Positions 45,759-54,039 of a DNA stretch of 64,000 nucleotides are shown piece after piece (the first letter of the stretch is position 1; the number at the start of each line of letters is the position of its first letter). Under the pieces are notes generated by a model, which saw only the letters and a program-made list of their open reading frames with translations, had not been told where the DNA came from and searched no databases. The position numbers and the translations under genes were made by a program. Origin of the DNA: a bacterium (lineage in GTDB: Bacteria; Zhuqueibacterota; Zhuqueibacteria; Zhuqueibacterales; Zhuqueibacteraceae); contig JAKLJX010000004.1 of NCBI GenBank assembly GCA_023150945.1, positions 314,539 through 378,538 of the forward strand, written 5' to 3'.

Positions 45759-46016
45759 CCCTCAGTGCAAAAAGCAAAACGTCTCATGCGAAGGCGCAAA
45801 GCCGCGAAGGTTTCGCAAAGAAGAGCTTTGCGCATTCTTTGCGTCTTAGCGACTTTGCGTGAGGCTTTGCTTTTCGGTTTCGGCTTGTGCGGGTTGTTGA
45901 TTGCCAAATTGCTGGGAGCTGTGGTTGAGTCTTCACAAGTTCCCTGCGGGATGACAGCGGACTTTACCGCCCGGGCGGTGAACTGCCGCATCATCAGATT
46001 CTAACCCCAGGCAGTT
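45759..46016 (-). repeat. Interspersed repeat R2, abutting the stop of FG-GAP gene B
   Basis: Near-identical to R1: the CGCAAAGC/GCTTTGCG hairpin part (GCGCAAAGC at ~45792 with GCTTTGCGC at ~45826), the CTGGGAGCTGTGGTTGAG block, one copy of the CTTCACAAG unit, the ACCGCCCGGGCGGT palindrome and the CCCCAGGCAGTTC end. The 890-bp gap 45126-46016 holds the leader, promoter, tandem repeat and this element, and no gene. Confidence 0.8.
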
Positions 46017-47876
46017 CTACCTCTGCCGCATCAGCAGCAGCTTTTTGGTGAGAGAAACACTGGCCGCCGCTGAAGCCGCTTCCAAGCGATAGAAATAGAC
46101 TCCGCTGGGCAGGGGCTGGCCGCGGTTGTCTCTACCGTTCCAACGGAATTGATGCACGCCGGCAGGCTTCATCATCGCCCAAGTTTTAACTTCCGCTCCC
46201 AAGATATCGAAGAGGCGAATCTGCACCTGCGCGGCTTGGGGCAGCGCAAAGCGGATTTCGGTGAAATGGCTAGTAGCATTTTGCGAGAGAACAAAGGGAT
46301 TGGGATAATTCTGTTCGAGTGCAAACGTTGCCGGCAGCGCGTGGGATTGGTTTCTGTCTTCAACTCGCACCGAAGGCTCATCCGGCAGCTCGAAACCGTA
46401 TTGCGAAGTGTGCCAGCGGTCATGGCCGTACATCGGCCAGGGGAAGCGCTCTTTGACATAAGGCACGCCGGGGATTTCCCAGACGGTGAGCCAAGTCTCT
46501 TTGGGGAGTCTTTCGTGAGAGCGCCCGGTTGACACGGTGACAACATCTACAGAACCATTTTCATCCAAATCTCCCAGGGCAACGCTATTGAGACCCGCTA
46601 GTTGCCGTGGTCGCAGAAACCACGGCAGCAATGTGCCATCATGATCAAAGACGGGAATGCTGCCGATCCAGATACCATCAACGAAGGAACCGCCGGCATT
46701 TGTTGCAAAGATCTCAACTTTTCCATCATGATCAATGTCGCCGGCACAGGGGTTGGAAAGAGTAACATCTCCAACCAACGGATTGCCGATTTCTCGGAAT
46801 ATGACAGGCCACCCCGGGACCAGAGTGCCGTCGCCTTTCCAAGCAACGAGGTGATCAAAGCCATCGCCGAAGATCAAATCCGGGAAACCATCAGCGTCGA
46901 GATCGCCGGCTGCTGGCCCTGACTGAAAGCCATTGAGAGAATCCGCTGCGACGGTAAAATGCGGCCAACCGGGCATCAGGTTGCCATCATGGCGATAGAG
47001 CGCGGCAAAGCCTCTGACAACGGGAGGAATGAACTTAAATGTTCCCACGGCGATCTCCAGTGGGCCATTCAAGTCTACATTTACGAGCACAGCATCGTTT
47101 GAATAAGCAAACGTGTAGTTGTCGGGTAATGTTAACGGCCAGCCTGCCAGCGACTCGCCATTGGGCCGCCAAACATACAATCGGCCGAGGTAATCCTCGA
47201 AGCGATCCGCCGCATATTGCCCAGGTAACACAATCTCGGGTTGGCCGTTGGCATCGATGTCCCCAATCGACGCTTTTGCAATTGGGTAAAAAGGCGCAAT
47301 GTCTTGCGGCCAGCCGCTGGCGACGATGCCGTCATGATGAAAGACATAGACCCTGGTGTTGAAGTTGCCAACGATTTCCAGGTCGCCATCGTTGTCCAAA
47401 TCATAGAGCGTGAGTGGTTCGAAGCCATCCCGCAGTGCCAGCGGGAAATTGGGAAGAAGGTTGCCGTCATGAGTCCAGGCATACAGGAAACTTTCATGGG
47501 TGTGCGCCGAATCAACGTCGTACGAATAGTCAACGGTTACAACTTCCAAGTTGCCATCATGATCCAAATCGCCAATGACCGCAGGTTCTCTGGTTTCATG
47601 CGTTGTGGTTTGCGGCCAGCCGGGCAGGAGACTGCCGTCGCTTCGAAACGCGTAGACCCTGCGACCGCTCGACACCAGAATCTCCAACTTGCCATCACGA
47701 TTGAGATCTGCCAAGTTTGGGCCTTCGTGAGGCGAAGTATATGTTCCCGATTCCAGAAGAATTGGGAAGCCTTCGCGGAGGACAGGTGACGGTTGTGAGA
47801 ACAACCTGAAGGGGCTCAAGATTAACAGCAGAATCACAAGAGGCGGCCAGTGCTGAACGGAGTGAGATGCCAACAT
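46017..47876 (-). CDS. Secreted FG-GAP/VCBS beta-propeller protein with type A sorting domain (cassette B)
   Basis: A 619-residue paralogue of cassette A. Signal peptide ~1-29 (PPLVILLLILSPFRLFSQ). Repeats include DLNRDGKLEILV, DLDHDGNLEVVT, DIDANGQPEIVL, DLDADGFPDLIF, DIDHDGKVEIFA and DLDENGSVDVVT. From ~30 to ~290 it is almost identical to A, then diverges to about half identity, then becomes almost identical again from PGVPYVKERFPWPMYGHD to the end. The sorting domain begins LEQNYPNPFVL. CAGGAGG precedes the ATG. Function unknown; a surface-binding propeller is likely. Confidence 0.88.
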   Translation of the reverse strand: MLASHSVQHWPPLVILLLILSPFRLFSQPSPVLREGFPILLESGTYTSPHEGPNLADLNRDGKLEILVSSGRRVYAFRSDGSLLPGWPQTTTHETREPAVIGDLDHDGNLEVVTVDYSYDVDSAHTHESFLYAWTHDGNLLPNFPLALRDGFEPLTLYDLDNDGDLEIVGNFNTRVYVFHHDGIVASGWPQDIAPFYPIAKASIGDIDANGQPEIVLPGQYAADRFEDYLGRLYVWRPNGESLAGWPLTLPDNYTFAYSNDAVLVNVDLNGPLEIAVGTFKFIPPVVRGFAALYRHDGNLMPGWPHFTVAADSLNGFQSGPAAGDLDADGFPDLIFGDGFDHLVAWKGDGTLVPGWPVIFREIGNPLVGDVTLSNPCAGDIDHDGKVEIFATNAGGSFVDGIWIGSIPVFDHDGTLLPWFLRPRQLAGLNSVALGDLDENGSVDVVTVSTGRSHERLPKETWLTVWEIPGVPYVKERFPWPMYGHDRWHTSQYGFELPDEPSVRVEDRNQSHALPATFALEQNYPNPFVLSQNATSHFTEIRFALPQAAQVQIRLFDILGAEVKTWAMMKPAGVHQFRWNGRDNRGQPLPSGVYFYRLEAASAAASVSLTKKLLLMRQR

Positions 47877-48001
47877 GAAAATCCTCCTGTCGCATACCAT
47901 ACAATGAGGCGTTGATCCCGAGAGGTCGGGATCAACGCCCGAATGGCTTGCCGATAAGGCAGCGAGTTTCCTATGAATGAAGAACAGACAATACCTCAGG
48001 C

Positions 48002-48367
48002 TCAGTAAGGAACCATGATGATGTCATCGGTATGAGTGGCGCTGCCTTGGGTATGGTAGGCTGAGACGGAACCTGTCCAGTGACCATCATCTGCATGAAT
48101 TGAATAGGTTCCGGTTGGGAAATCTGAGTTGTCTCCACCGATGTAAAAGTTGCCTCTCGTATCCCACACTTCACCAGGAGATTCCACTGGAACACCTCCA
48201 AGCCATGCTCGAACAACTGTGCCCTTGTCGGCCGGCTCACCATTCATGTGAATCGCCTTGCCATAGAACTGCGTGCTGCTGGGCGTGCGCGCTTCCGACT
48301 TCAACACGGCAAGCCCCACCAAAAGGAGGGCAAGCGCCGCTGCGAAGAAGATGATTAAACGTTTCAT
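48002..48367 (-). CDS. Small secreted beta-domain protein (cassette B)
   Basis: A 121-residue paralogue of 44760-45125 with the same signal peptide and the same end (TGSVSAYHTQGSATHTDDIIMVPY). Changes cluster in the middle (ADKGTVVRAWLGGVPVESPGEVWDTRGNFYIGGDNSDFPTG), where one face of the domain would lie. AAGGAAA precedes the ATG. It lies 125 bp before FG-GAP gene B and after leader copy B. Confidence 0.8.
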   Translation of the reverse strand: MKRLIIFFAAALALLLVGLAVLKSEARTPSSTQFYGKAIHMNGEPADKGTVVRAWLGGVPVESPGEVWDTRGNFYIGGDNSDFPTGTYSIHADDGHWTGSVSAYHTQGSATHTDDIIMVPY

Positions 48368-48368
48368 C

Positions 48369-48612
48369 GGAAATTTCCTTTCTTGAGAAAGCATTCAAGC
48401 ATACGCCGCGGCAGCCGCAAAGAAACACTTGCTTCTCAAGAGGCCAATGAGTATCATCGGGTGCTTTTTGGTTGAGAAGCTTTGGTGGTCTCTCTGCAGG
48501 CTGCCAAAGCTTTTCTTTTTTGGAGAGGAAGAAAAGGCCGGGCGGGGGGAAGCTCAGCAAAACGTGCAGCGGCCATGAAAGCGGTGTTTCTTCATGGCGG
48601 TGATCGCCTAAG
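48369..48612 (-). ncRNA. Structured 5' leader, copy B (candidate cis-regulatory RNA)
   Basis: All pairing arms of copy A are kept: GCTTCTCAA (48480-48472) with TTGAGAAGC (48439-48431), the ribosome-site-proximal GCTTTCTCAA (48392-48383), the GGCAGCC/GGCTGCC outer helix, and the GCCATGAA/TTCATGGC stem. A few changes lie in linkers and in the base next to the outer stem. The homology to copy A goes on upstream to about 48740. Confidence 0.6.
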
Positions 48613-48735
48613 AAAAATAGCGTTTGATCTCTTTGGGCAGAGTGAGAGGGGAAAGCGCGGCAGAGGATACCAGTGTGCTGCCAGGCGTGAGAGATCAACT
48701 CCCCATTCCCACCATGCCGTTGAACCGGCGACGGC

Positions 48736-48762
48736 AGAATAAGAAAAAAAACTCATTGTCAA
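48736..48762 (-). promoter_or_regulatory. Candidate promoter of cassette B
   Basis: On the minus strand TTGACA (48762-48757) and TATTCT (48741-48736) are 15 bp apart within a T-rich spacer. The A copy has the same boxes 19 bp apart; the difference is in the length of the T/C-rich run, so slippage at this run could tune promoter strength. Confidence 0.35.
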
Positions 48763-48788
48763 GCAGGATTTTCAGGCTTTTCTCTGCA

Positions 48789-48831
48789 AGATGACAACGG
48801 GATGACAGCGGACATTACCGCCCAGGCAGTT
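48789..48831 (-). repeat. Truncated interspersed repeat R3, abutting the stop of FG-GAP gene C
   Basis: Only the last ~43 bp of the element remain (GATGACAACGGGATGACAGC, then ACCGCCCAGGCAGTTC). The ~36 bp between CCGCCCGG and CCCAGGCAG present in R1 and R2 are missing, as by a deletion at the short CCCGG/CCCAGG match. Confidence 0.65.
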
Positions 48832-50658
48832 CTACCTCTGCCGCATCAGCAGCAGCTTCTTGGTGAGCACGACGCTACCCGCCGCTGAAGCTGCTTCCAA
48901 CCGATAGAAATAGACTCCACGGGGCAAAGGCTGGCCACGGTTGTCCCGGCCGTTCCAGCGGAATTGATGCACACCGGCAGGCTTCATCATTGCCCAGGAT
49001 TTGACTTCGGCTCCCAAGATATCGAAGAGGCGAATCTGCACCTGCGCGGCTCGGGGCAGCGCAAAGCGGATTTCAGTGAATGCGCCAGCAGCCTTGGCGG
49101 AGAGCATAAAGGGATTGGGATAGTTCTGTTCGAGTGCAAACTCCGTCGGCAGCGCGCCGGTTGGATTTCTGTCATCAACTCGCACCGAAGGCTCGTCCGG
49201 CAGCTCGAAACCATATTGCGAAGTATGCCAGCGGTCATGGCCGTACATCGGCCAGGGAAAGCGCTCTTTGACATAAGGCACGCCGGGGATTTGCCAGACG
49301 GTGAGCCAGACTTCGCGATCCCGTGTATCGCCGGAAAGGGTTATCAGTTCCAGAGTGCCGTCACCTTCCAAATCTCCCATCGCGACAGTATTGATGGCGG
49401 CCGTTTGTCGCGGCCGTAGCGGTGACCAGGGCAGACTGCTGGCATCATGGTTGAAAGCATAGATTCGCCCCAGCCATATGCCATCGATCAGTTCGGCCTG
49501 GTTGTTATTGGTCAAAATCTCCACGTTGCCATCGCCATCAATATCTCCCGCCGAGGGATTGATGAATGTTGACCGACCGACGAGGATGGAATCCAATTGC
49601 CCGAGAAGGACCGGCCAGTTTGGCACCAAGCTGCCATCGCCATTCCAGGCGACGATGTGATCGTAAAGATCGGCAAAGATCAGCTCCGGTTCTTCATCGT
49701 CGTCGAGATTGGCGACCGCCGGGCCGGCGCCGAATTCGTAGAGCGAATCTGTGCCCGCGGTGTAGATTGGCCAACCCGGCATGATCGTGCCGTCATGACG
49801 GTATAGAATCGCATACCCGGGAGGCAGGCGAAGGTCGTCGACGTAACTGCCTACGGCAATCTCGAGGAAGCCGTCACGATCAACATCGACCAGCGCGGGA
49901 TCGCACCGACTGGCATAAAGATAACCGCTTGGCGTGTCGATTGGCCATCCTGCAGGAATATTCCCATTACAATCCCAAGCATACAAACGGCCAAGACTTT
50001 GATTCTTTTGTGGTGCAATGAATTCAGCGGCAATCACGATTTCGGCGAACCCATCACGGTTAAGATCACCGACGCTGGCCTTGCTCATTGGATAAAAGGG
50101 CGCCAATTGCTTCGGCCAACCCGGCAGAATAGAGCCATCGTGATGAAAGACGTAGAATTTCTGACCAAAACCTCCCATGATTTCCAGATCACCATCGTTG
50201 TCCAAATCAAACAACGAAATGGCACCCACCCCCATCTCCAACCGCACCGGGAAGCCCGGTAGAGGTATGCCGTTACAAGCCCAAGCATAGACGAAGCTTT
50301 GCCGGCTGAGGCCCTCCCTGTCCAACGTTATAATTTCGAGGGTACCGTCACCGTTCAGGTCACCGACTGCCGGAGAGTGGATAGTATTAAAAGTAGTTTT
50401 CTGCGGCCAGCCAGGTAACAAGCTGCCCTCACTCCTGAAAGCATAGACCGTTTTGCTGCTAGCAACAATGATATCGAGCCGGCCGTCGCGATCGAGATCA
50501 GCCAGCATCGCCCCCTCTTGAGGGCCCGTTGGGCCAATTGAATCAATCAGCGTTGGAAATCCTGGTGCAGGGGACGGTCTCTCCTGGGCATGGGTTTTCA
50601 AACAATAGGATGCCAATAGAAAAACCAACGTCAATTCAACAGGAATATGATCTTGCAT
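48832..50658 (-). CDS. Secreted FG-GAP/VCBS beta-propeller protein with type A sorting domain (cassette C)
   Basis: A 608-residue paralogue, more distant than A and B. Signal peptide ~1-24 (VELTLVFLLASYCLKTHAQ). Repeats: DLDRDGRLDIIV, DLNGDGTLEIIT, DLDNDGDLEIMG, DLNRDGFAEIVI, DVDRDGFLEIAV, DLDDDEEPELIF, DIDGDGNVEILT, DLEGDGTLELIT. Identity to A/B is moderate over the propeller but almost complete from PGVPYVKERFPWPMYGHD through the sorting domain (LEQNYPNPFML ... KKLLLMRQR). GGAGAAG precedes the ATG. A frame running upstream to 50718 has no signal-peptide logic. Confidence 0.88.
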   Translation of the reverse strand: MQDHIPVELTLVFLLASYCLKTHAQERPSPAPGFPTLIDSIGPTGPQEGAMLADLDRDGRLDIIVASSKTVYAFRSEGSLLPGWPQKTTFNTIHSPAVGDLNGDGTLEIITLDREGLSRQSFVYAWACNGIPLPGFPVRLEMGVGAISLFDLDNDGDLEIMGGFGQKFYVFHHDGSILPGWPKQLAPFYPMSKASVGDLNRDGFAEIVIAAEFIAPQKNQSLGRLYAWDCNGNIPAGWPIDTPSGYLYASRCDPALVDVDRDGFLEIAVGSYVDDLRLPPGYAILYRHDGTIMPGWPIYTAGTDSLYEFGAGPAVANLDDDEEPELIFADLYDHIVAWNGDGSLVPNWPVLLGQLDSILVGRSTFINPSAGDIDGDGNVEILTNNNQAELIDGIWLGRIYAFNHDASSLPWSPLRPRQTAAINTVAMGDLEGDGTLELITLSGDTRDREVWLTVWQIPGVPYVKERFPWPMYGHDRWHTSQYGFELPDEPSVRVDDRNPTGALPTEFALEQNYPNPFMLSAKAAGAFTEIRFALPRAAQVQIRLFDILGAEVKSWAMMKPAGVHQFRWNGRDNRGQPLPRGVYFYRLEAASAAGSVVLTKKLLLMRQR

Positions 50659-50749
50659 GTGCGTTCTTCTTCTCCAGAAATAGAAGACCGAGACAAGGTT
50701 GTTGTCTCGGTCTCGCAAGGGAAGTCAGCAATAAGAGTGCTGAGGTGAT

Positions 50750-51118
50750 TCAGTAGGCCGTATCAAGAATGATATCCTGATCTGTAGAGACATGAATCGT
50801 ATGACTCACGTTCGTTTCCACGCCCAGCATGCCGACGAGATCATCTCCCTTGAGGGTGTAGCTGCCGGTGGGAAACTCTTCATCGCTACCGCGAATCTGA
50901 TAGCGGCCGTCGCTGTGCTGAAGGTATATTGTCCTCTTCAGCTCACTGCCAAGAAAAATCCTGACTTCCGTGTTGGGTGGTGCTGGGGTGCCAATCCTGT
51001 ATTTTACGTACCCCGCAAATTGAATGTTGTCCACGGGCCGGGCTTTGGACTCAAAGGCAGAGGTTGCCAGAGCCACCACGGCAAGCAGGAGGGCGAGAAC
51101 AGCCAAGAAGCGTTTCAT
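50750..51118 (-). CDS. Small secreted beta-domain protein (cassette C)
   Basis: A 122-residue protein, a remote paralogue of the A and B small proteins. Signal peptide ~1-25 (RFLAVLALLLAVVALATSAFE). The domain keeps the layout FAGYVKYRIGTPAPPNTEVRIFLG ... YQIRGSDEEFPTGSYTLKGDD ... VSTDQDIILDTAY, with the GSDxxFPTGxY core shared. AAAGGAG precedes the ATG. Its coding sequence has diverged much more than the leader just upstream. Confidence 0.78.
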   Translation of the reverse strand: MKRFLAVLALLLAVVALATSAFESKARPVDNIQFAGYVKYRIGTPAPPNTEVRIFLGSELKRTIYLQHSDGRYQIRGSDEEFPTGSYTLKGDDLVGMLGVETNVSHTIHVSTDQDIILDTAY

Positions 51119-51119
51119 T

Positions 51120-51369
51120 TGAAACTCCTTTCTTGAGAAAGCATTCACGTGTGAGCTTGGCAGCCGCAAAGAAACCCTTGCTTCTCAAGAGGCCAATGAG
51201 TATCATCGGGTGCTTTTTGGTTGAGAAGCTTTGGTGGTCTCTCAGCAGGCTGCCAAAGCTTTTCCTTTTTGGAGAGCAAGAAAAAGCCGGGTGGGAGGAA
51301 GCTCAGCAAAACGTGCAGCGGCCATGAAAGCGGTGTTTCTTCATGGCAGGGATCGCCTAAAATGGCATC
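51120..51369 (-). ncRNA. Structured 5' leader, copy C (candidate cis-regulatory RNA)
   Basis: Almost identical to copy A over ~240 bp although the downstream gene is much diverged. Arms: GCTTCTCAA (51229-51221) with TTGAGAAGC (51188-51180), and GCTTTCTCAA (51142-51133) beside the ribosome site. Homology ends abruptly at about 51369 (AAAATGGCAT), where the 9-bp tandem repeat region begins, so promoter-side sequence differs from A and B. Confidence 0.6.
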
Positions 51370-51388
51370 AAACATCCCATGACAAAGC

Positions 51389-51431
51389 GAGAGACGAGAG
51401 AGACGAGAGAGACGAGAGAGACGAGAGAGAC
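51389..51431. repeat. 9-bp tandem repeat (GACGAGAGA), about 5 copies
   Basis: A perfect microsatellite in the upstream region of cassette C, between its leader and its possible promoter (TTGACA on the minus strand near 51481-51488). Length changes here would alter the spacing of the 5' untranslated region by multiples of 9. Confidence 0.9.
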
Positions 51432-51599
51432 CCCCGCTCCCACCTTGTGTTCCTATATTGACGACGCAAGAAAGAAAACGAAATTGACATTGTCAAGGAA
51501 AATTTGTTGAATTTTTTGTAACAATCTGTGCCGCGACCGCAAACTGGCCGTGCGGGCCTGCCCGAGGCTGTTTGCAGAATCTCTGGTGGGCTGCTGCTC

Positions 51600-51815
51600 G
51601 CAGTGAAAAAAACAAAGCTATTCATGCGAAGGCGCCAAGCCGCGAAGGTTTCGCAAAGAAGAGCTTTGCGCATTCTTTGCGTCTTAGCGGCTTTGCGTGA
51701 GGCTTTGCTTTTCGGTTTCGGCTCATGCGGGCTGGGGTTTGCGAATTGCCTGGGGCTGTGCTTGAGTCTTCACGAGTTCCCTTCGGGATGACAGCGGACT
51801 TTACCGCCCGGGCGG
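51600..51815 (-). repeat. Interspersed repeat R4, abutting the stop of the SGNH/TPR gene
   Basis: A fourth copy of the element, with the CGCAAAGC/GCTTTGCG hairpin part, a shortened middle, one CTTCACGAG...GGGATGAC unit and the CCGCCCGGGCGG palindrome. It lies 3' of a gene unrelated to the FG-GAP family, which shows that the element is mobile or independently dispersed and not just part of the cassette duplication. Confidence 0.8.
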
Positions 51816-51819
51816 CCAC

Positions 51820-53775
51820 CTACTTCATGGCTTGCAATCTCTGCCAGTGCTCCGCTGCGCCGGGATAGCGGGGATGGGCTTGCAGCAATTGCCTTGCGAA
51901 TTGCCGCGCAGCCACGAAATCCCCGCTCTTTGCACAGCCGATCGAGAGATTGTAAAGCGACTCGGGATCGTTCGGCTCCTGTTGCAGCGCCTGATGCAAA
52001 TAACGCAAGCCCTGCGCCAGCTCATTGCGATGAACGGCGATGGTTCCCAGCCACTTGTGCGCCAGCGCCGTCGGCTCGACCGCCAGGGATTGCTCAAATA
52101 TCTCGTACGCTTCAGGCAGGCGATTGAGGCCAAGATAAGTCAGCCCGAGCCGCAGATAGGGCGCAACCACGTAGGGCATGCCGATCACCAGCGCCTCGTA
52201 TTCTCGCGCCGCCAAGTCCGGCAGCTTGTTCTTGAGATAGTAATCCGCAAGCTCAGCATGCGCCTGATCCCAACTGGTTTCTTCGCGCAACAGGGCATAG
52301 GCCAGTTCTTGCAGGCGATTCTGCGGCTGGTATTGCAACGGCACAAAGCTGTTGGCTGCGGCCGTGAACGGCCAGTTGGAAGTGAGCACGGCCAGCCGCA
52401 AACGTACAACTTCTTCATCCAATGCCGTCACTCCCTGCACGCGCCACGGCAACGTGTCCAACGGCGAAATCGCGCCCGCTGGCGGCGGCAGCCAGCCGAG
52501 GCGTTGCAGTTGCGCGCCGAACGCTCTGGCGATCAGTAGATGCCCGTCGAGGTTGGGATGGACATGCTCGAACAGCAGCGTATTGCCGATAATGCCGTGC
52601 GGCGAGTGCGCGGCAAAGGTATCGGCCATCGCGATCACCGGCAGATTGCGGCTGCGTGCGACCGCGTGAATGATGCGATTGAAATCGCTGCTGGCGCGGA
52701 AACGCAGGCCGTCCAAGTCGCGGGCGGCCGTGAAGGCTGCGCGTGCTTCTGATGCTCTTCCCAGCCGCAGGAGGCAATTCCCTCTTTCAAAGTGCAAGCG
52801 CGCCGGCAGGCTGTCGATCTCTGCCGCCCGGTTGAACCACGCGAGCGCGGCAGCACAACTGTCGGCGGCTGCCAGCCGCATGGCCTGCTCGAAGCAACGC
52901 TGCCACTGGGTGCGATCGCTGCGGGCCCCATGCAGCGAGGCAAACGGCGGCAGGCCGCTGAAATTGCTGGGCAAATCACTCAACATCACTTTGAGGCCGC
53001 GGCTTTGCAGCAGCGCCACCAGCTCGTCGAGATTGTCATGAAACTGGTGCGCGGTGAGAGTATAAAGCGCGCTGCCCAGGGGAATTTGCTTCTCTTCGGC
53101 GAGGCGGGCCATCAGCGTGCCGCTTTCACGAGGAGCGAGCGCGCCGGAAGCAGAGGTGAGCTGCAGCAGAGAACGGCGCAACAGTTGCATCAGTTTGAGG
53201 TGCTGCAGCCGCAGATAGAGCCTGATCCAACCGCGGCGCCGGCCGAGCGACTCGGTGGAGGCGCTGCCAAACGCGCCATAGAATTCGTTGTGGCCCGCGT
53301 AGATGAGCACTGCATCCGGCGCGTAGCCGGCCAGCTCATCGGCGAAGTCGAGCAGGGCGTAACTGCTCACTGCCGGCAATGCCAGATTCACCATTTCGAT
53401 GCGGAGATCAGGCCGTGCCTGCTGCAGATGCTCGCGCAGCATGCGTGAGAAAGCGCCGTTGTTGAGATGGGGAAAACCCGCGGCAGCCGATTCTCCCAAA
53501 ACAAAAATGCGGAAGGCGTTGGCCGGCTTCTGTTTGAGGAAGGCGTCGTAGGAAGTGGCCGGCAGAAAATCCCGGCGCAGGAAATAGCGCCGCCCGACAT
53601 TAGGGTTGGTGATCCAGTAATTCTGATTTTTTTCGAGCGTGACAAACAAGGAGACATCCTCGCCGTAGCCGGCAAGGCGCAGGCCCAGCTCGATCAAGCC
53701 GAGGATGGCCAGCGGACTGAGGGCGAGCAGCACGTAGAAGAAAAGCTTCCTGGCCCAACTGAGGTGCGTTTGCAT
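51820..53775 (-). CDS. Membrane-anchored SGNH/GDSL-like hydrolase with TPR repeats (paralogue 1)
   Basis: A 651-residue protein. One N-terminal membrane helix (~11-35). The SGNH motifs are block I VLGESAAAGFP with nucleophile S96, block III-like YAGHNEFYG (161-167), and block V LLFEHVHPNLDGH with H405/H407 region. Between blocks III and V lies an inserted TPR-like helical segment (~305-355, AALAWFNRAAEIDSLPARLHFERG). The C-terminal ~190 residues are TPRs (LAAREYEALVIGMPYVVAPYLRLGLTYLGL...). SGNH enzymes remove or transfer acyl groups; the substrate here is unknown. It is divergent from the parvulin-like gene; paralogues follow at 55554 and 58934. Confidence 0.82.
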   Translation of the reverse strand: MQTHLSWARKLFFYVLLALSPLAILGLIELGLRLAGYGEDVSLFVTLEKNQNYWITNPNVGRRYFLRRDFLPATSYDAFLKQKPANAFRIFVLGESAAAGFPHLNNGAFSRMLREHLQQARPDLRIEMVNLALPAVSSYALLDFADELAGYAPDAVLIYAGHNEFYGAFGSASTESLGRRRGWIRLYLRLQHLKLMQLLRRSLLQLTSASGALAPRESGTLMARLAEEKQIPLGSALYTLTAHQFHDNLDELVALLQSRGLKVMLSDLPSNFSGLPPFASLHGARSDRTQWQRCFEQAMRLAAADSCAAALAWFNRAAEIDSLPARLHFERGNCLLRLGRASEARAAFTAARDLDGLRFRASSDFNRIIHAVARSRNLPVIAMADTFAAHSPHGIIGNTLLFEHVHPNLDGHLLIARAFGAQLQRLGWLPPPAGAISPLDTLPWRVQGVTALDEEVVRLRLAVLTSNWPFTAAANSFVPLQYQPQNRLQELAYALLREETSWDQAHAELADYYLKNKLPDLAAREYEALVIGMPYVVAPYLRLGLTYLGLNRLPEAYEIFEQSLAVEPTALAHKWLGTIAVHRNELAQGLRYLHQALQQEPNDPESLYNLSIGCAKSGDFVAARQFARQLLQAHPRYPGAAEHWQRLQAMK

Positions 53776-54039
53776 GGCGGAAAAGTAGCTGCAGCACTGA
53801 CAAATATCAACCCCTTTCTCCGGCAACGGTGTTTTCGGTTTTGACATTGGCGGGAATTTTGTATATTCGCCAGCGTTGCCGCGATGCTGAAGTGGAGCAA
53901 TTCATTTCGAGCGTTCTTGAGAAAATCATGTAGAGCATTCGAGTTTTGCCGAAAATTCACAAGATCCCTTCTGGATGACCTCTGTGGCGACAACCCTTCT
54001 CAAAGCGCGTGTTCGCCGGTCCGTCAGTGGCCTAATCGT

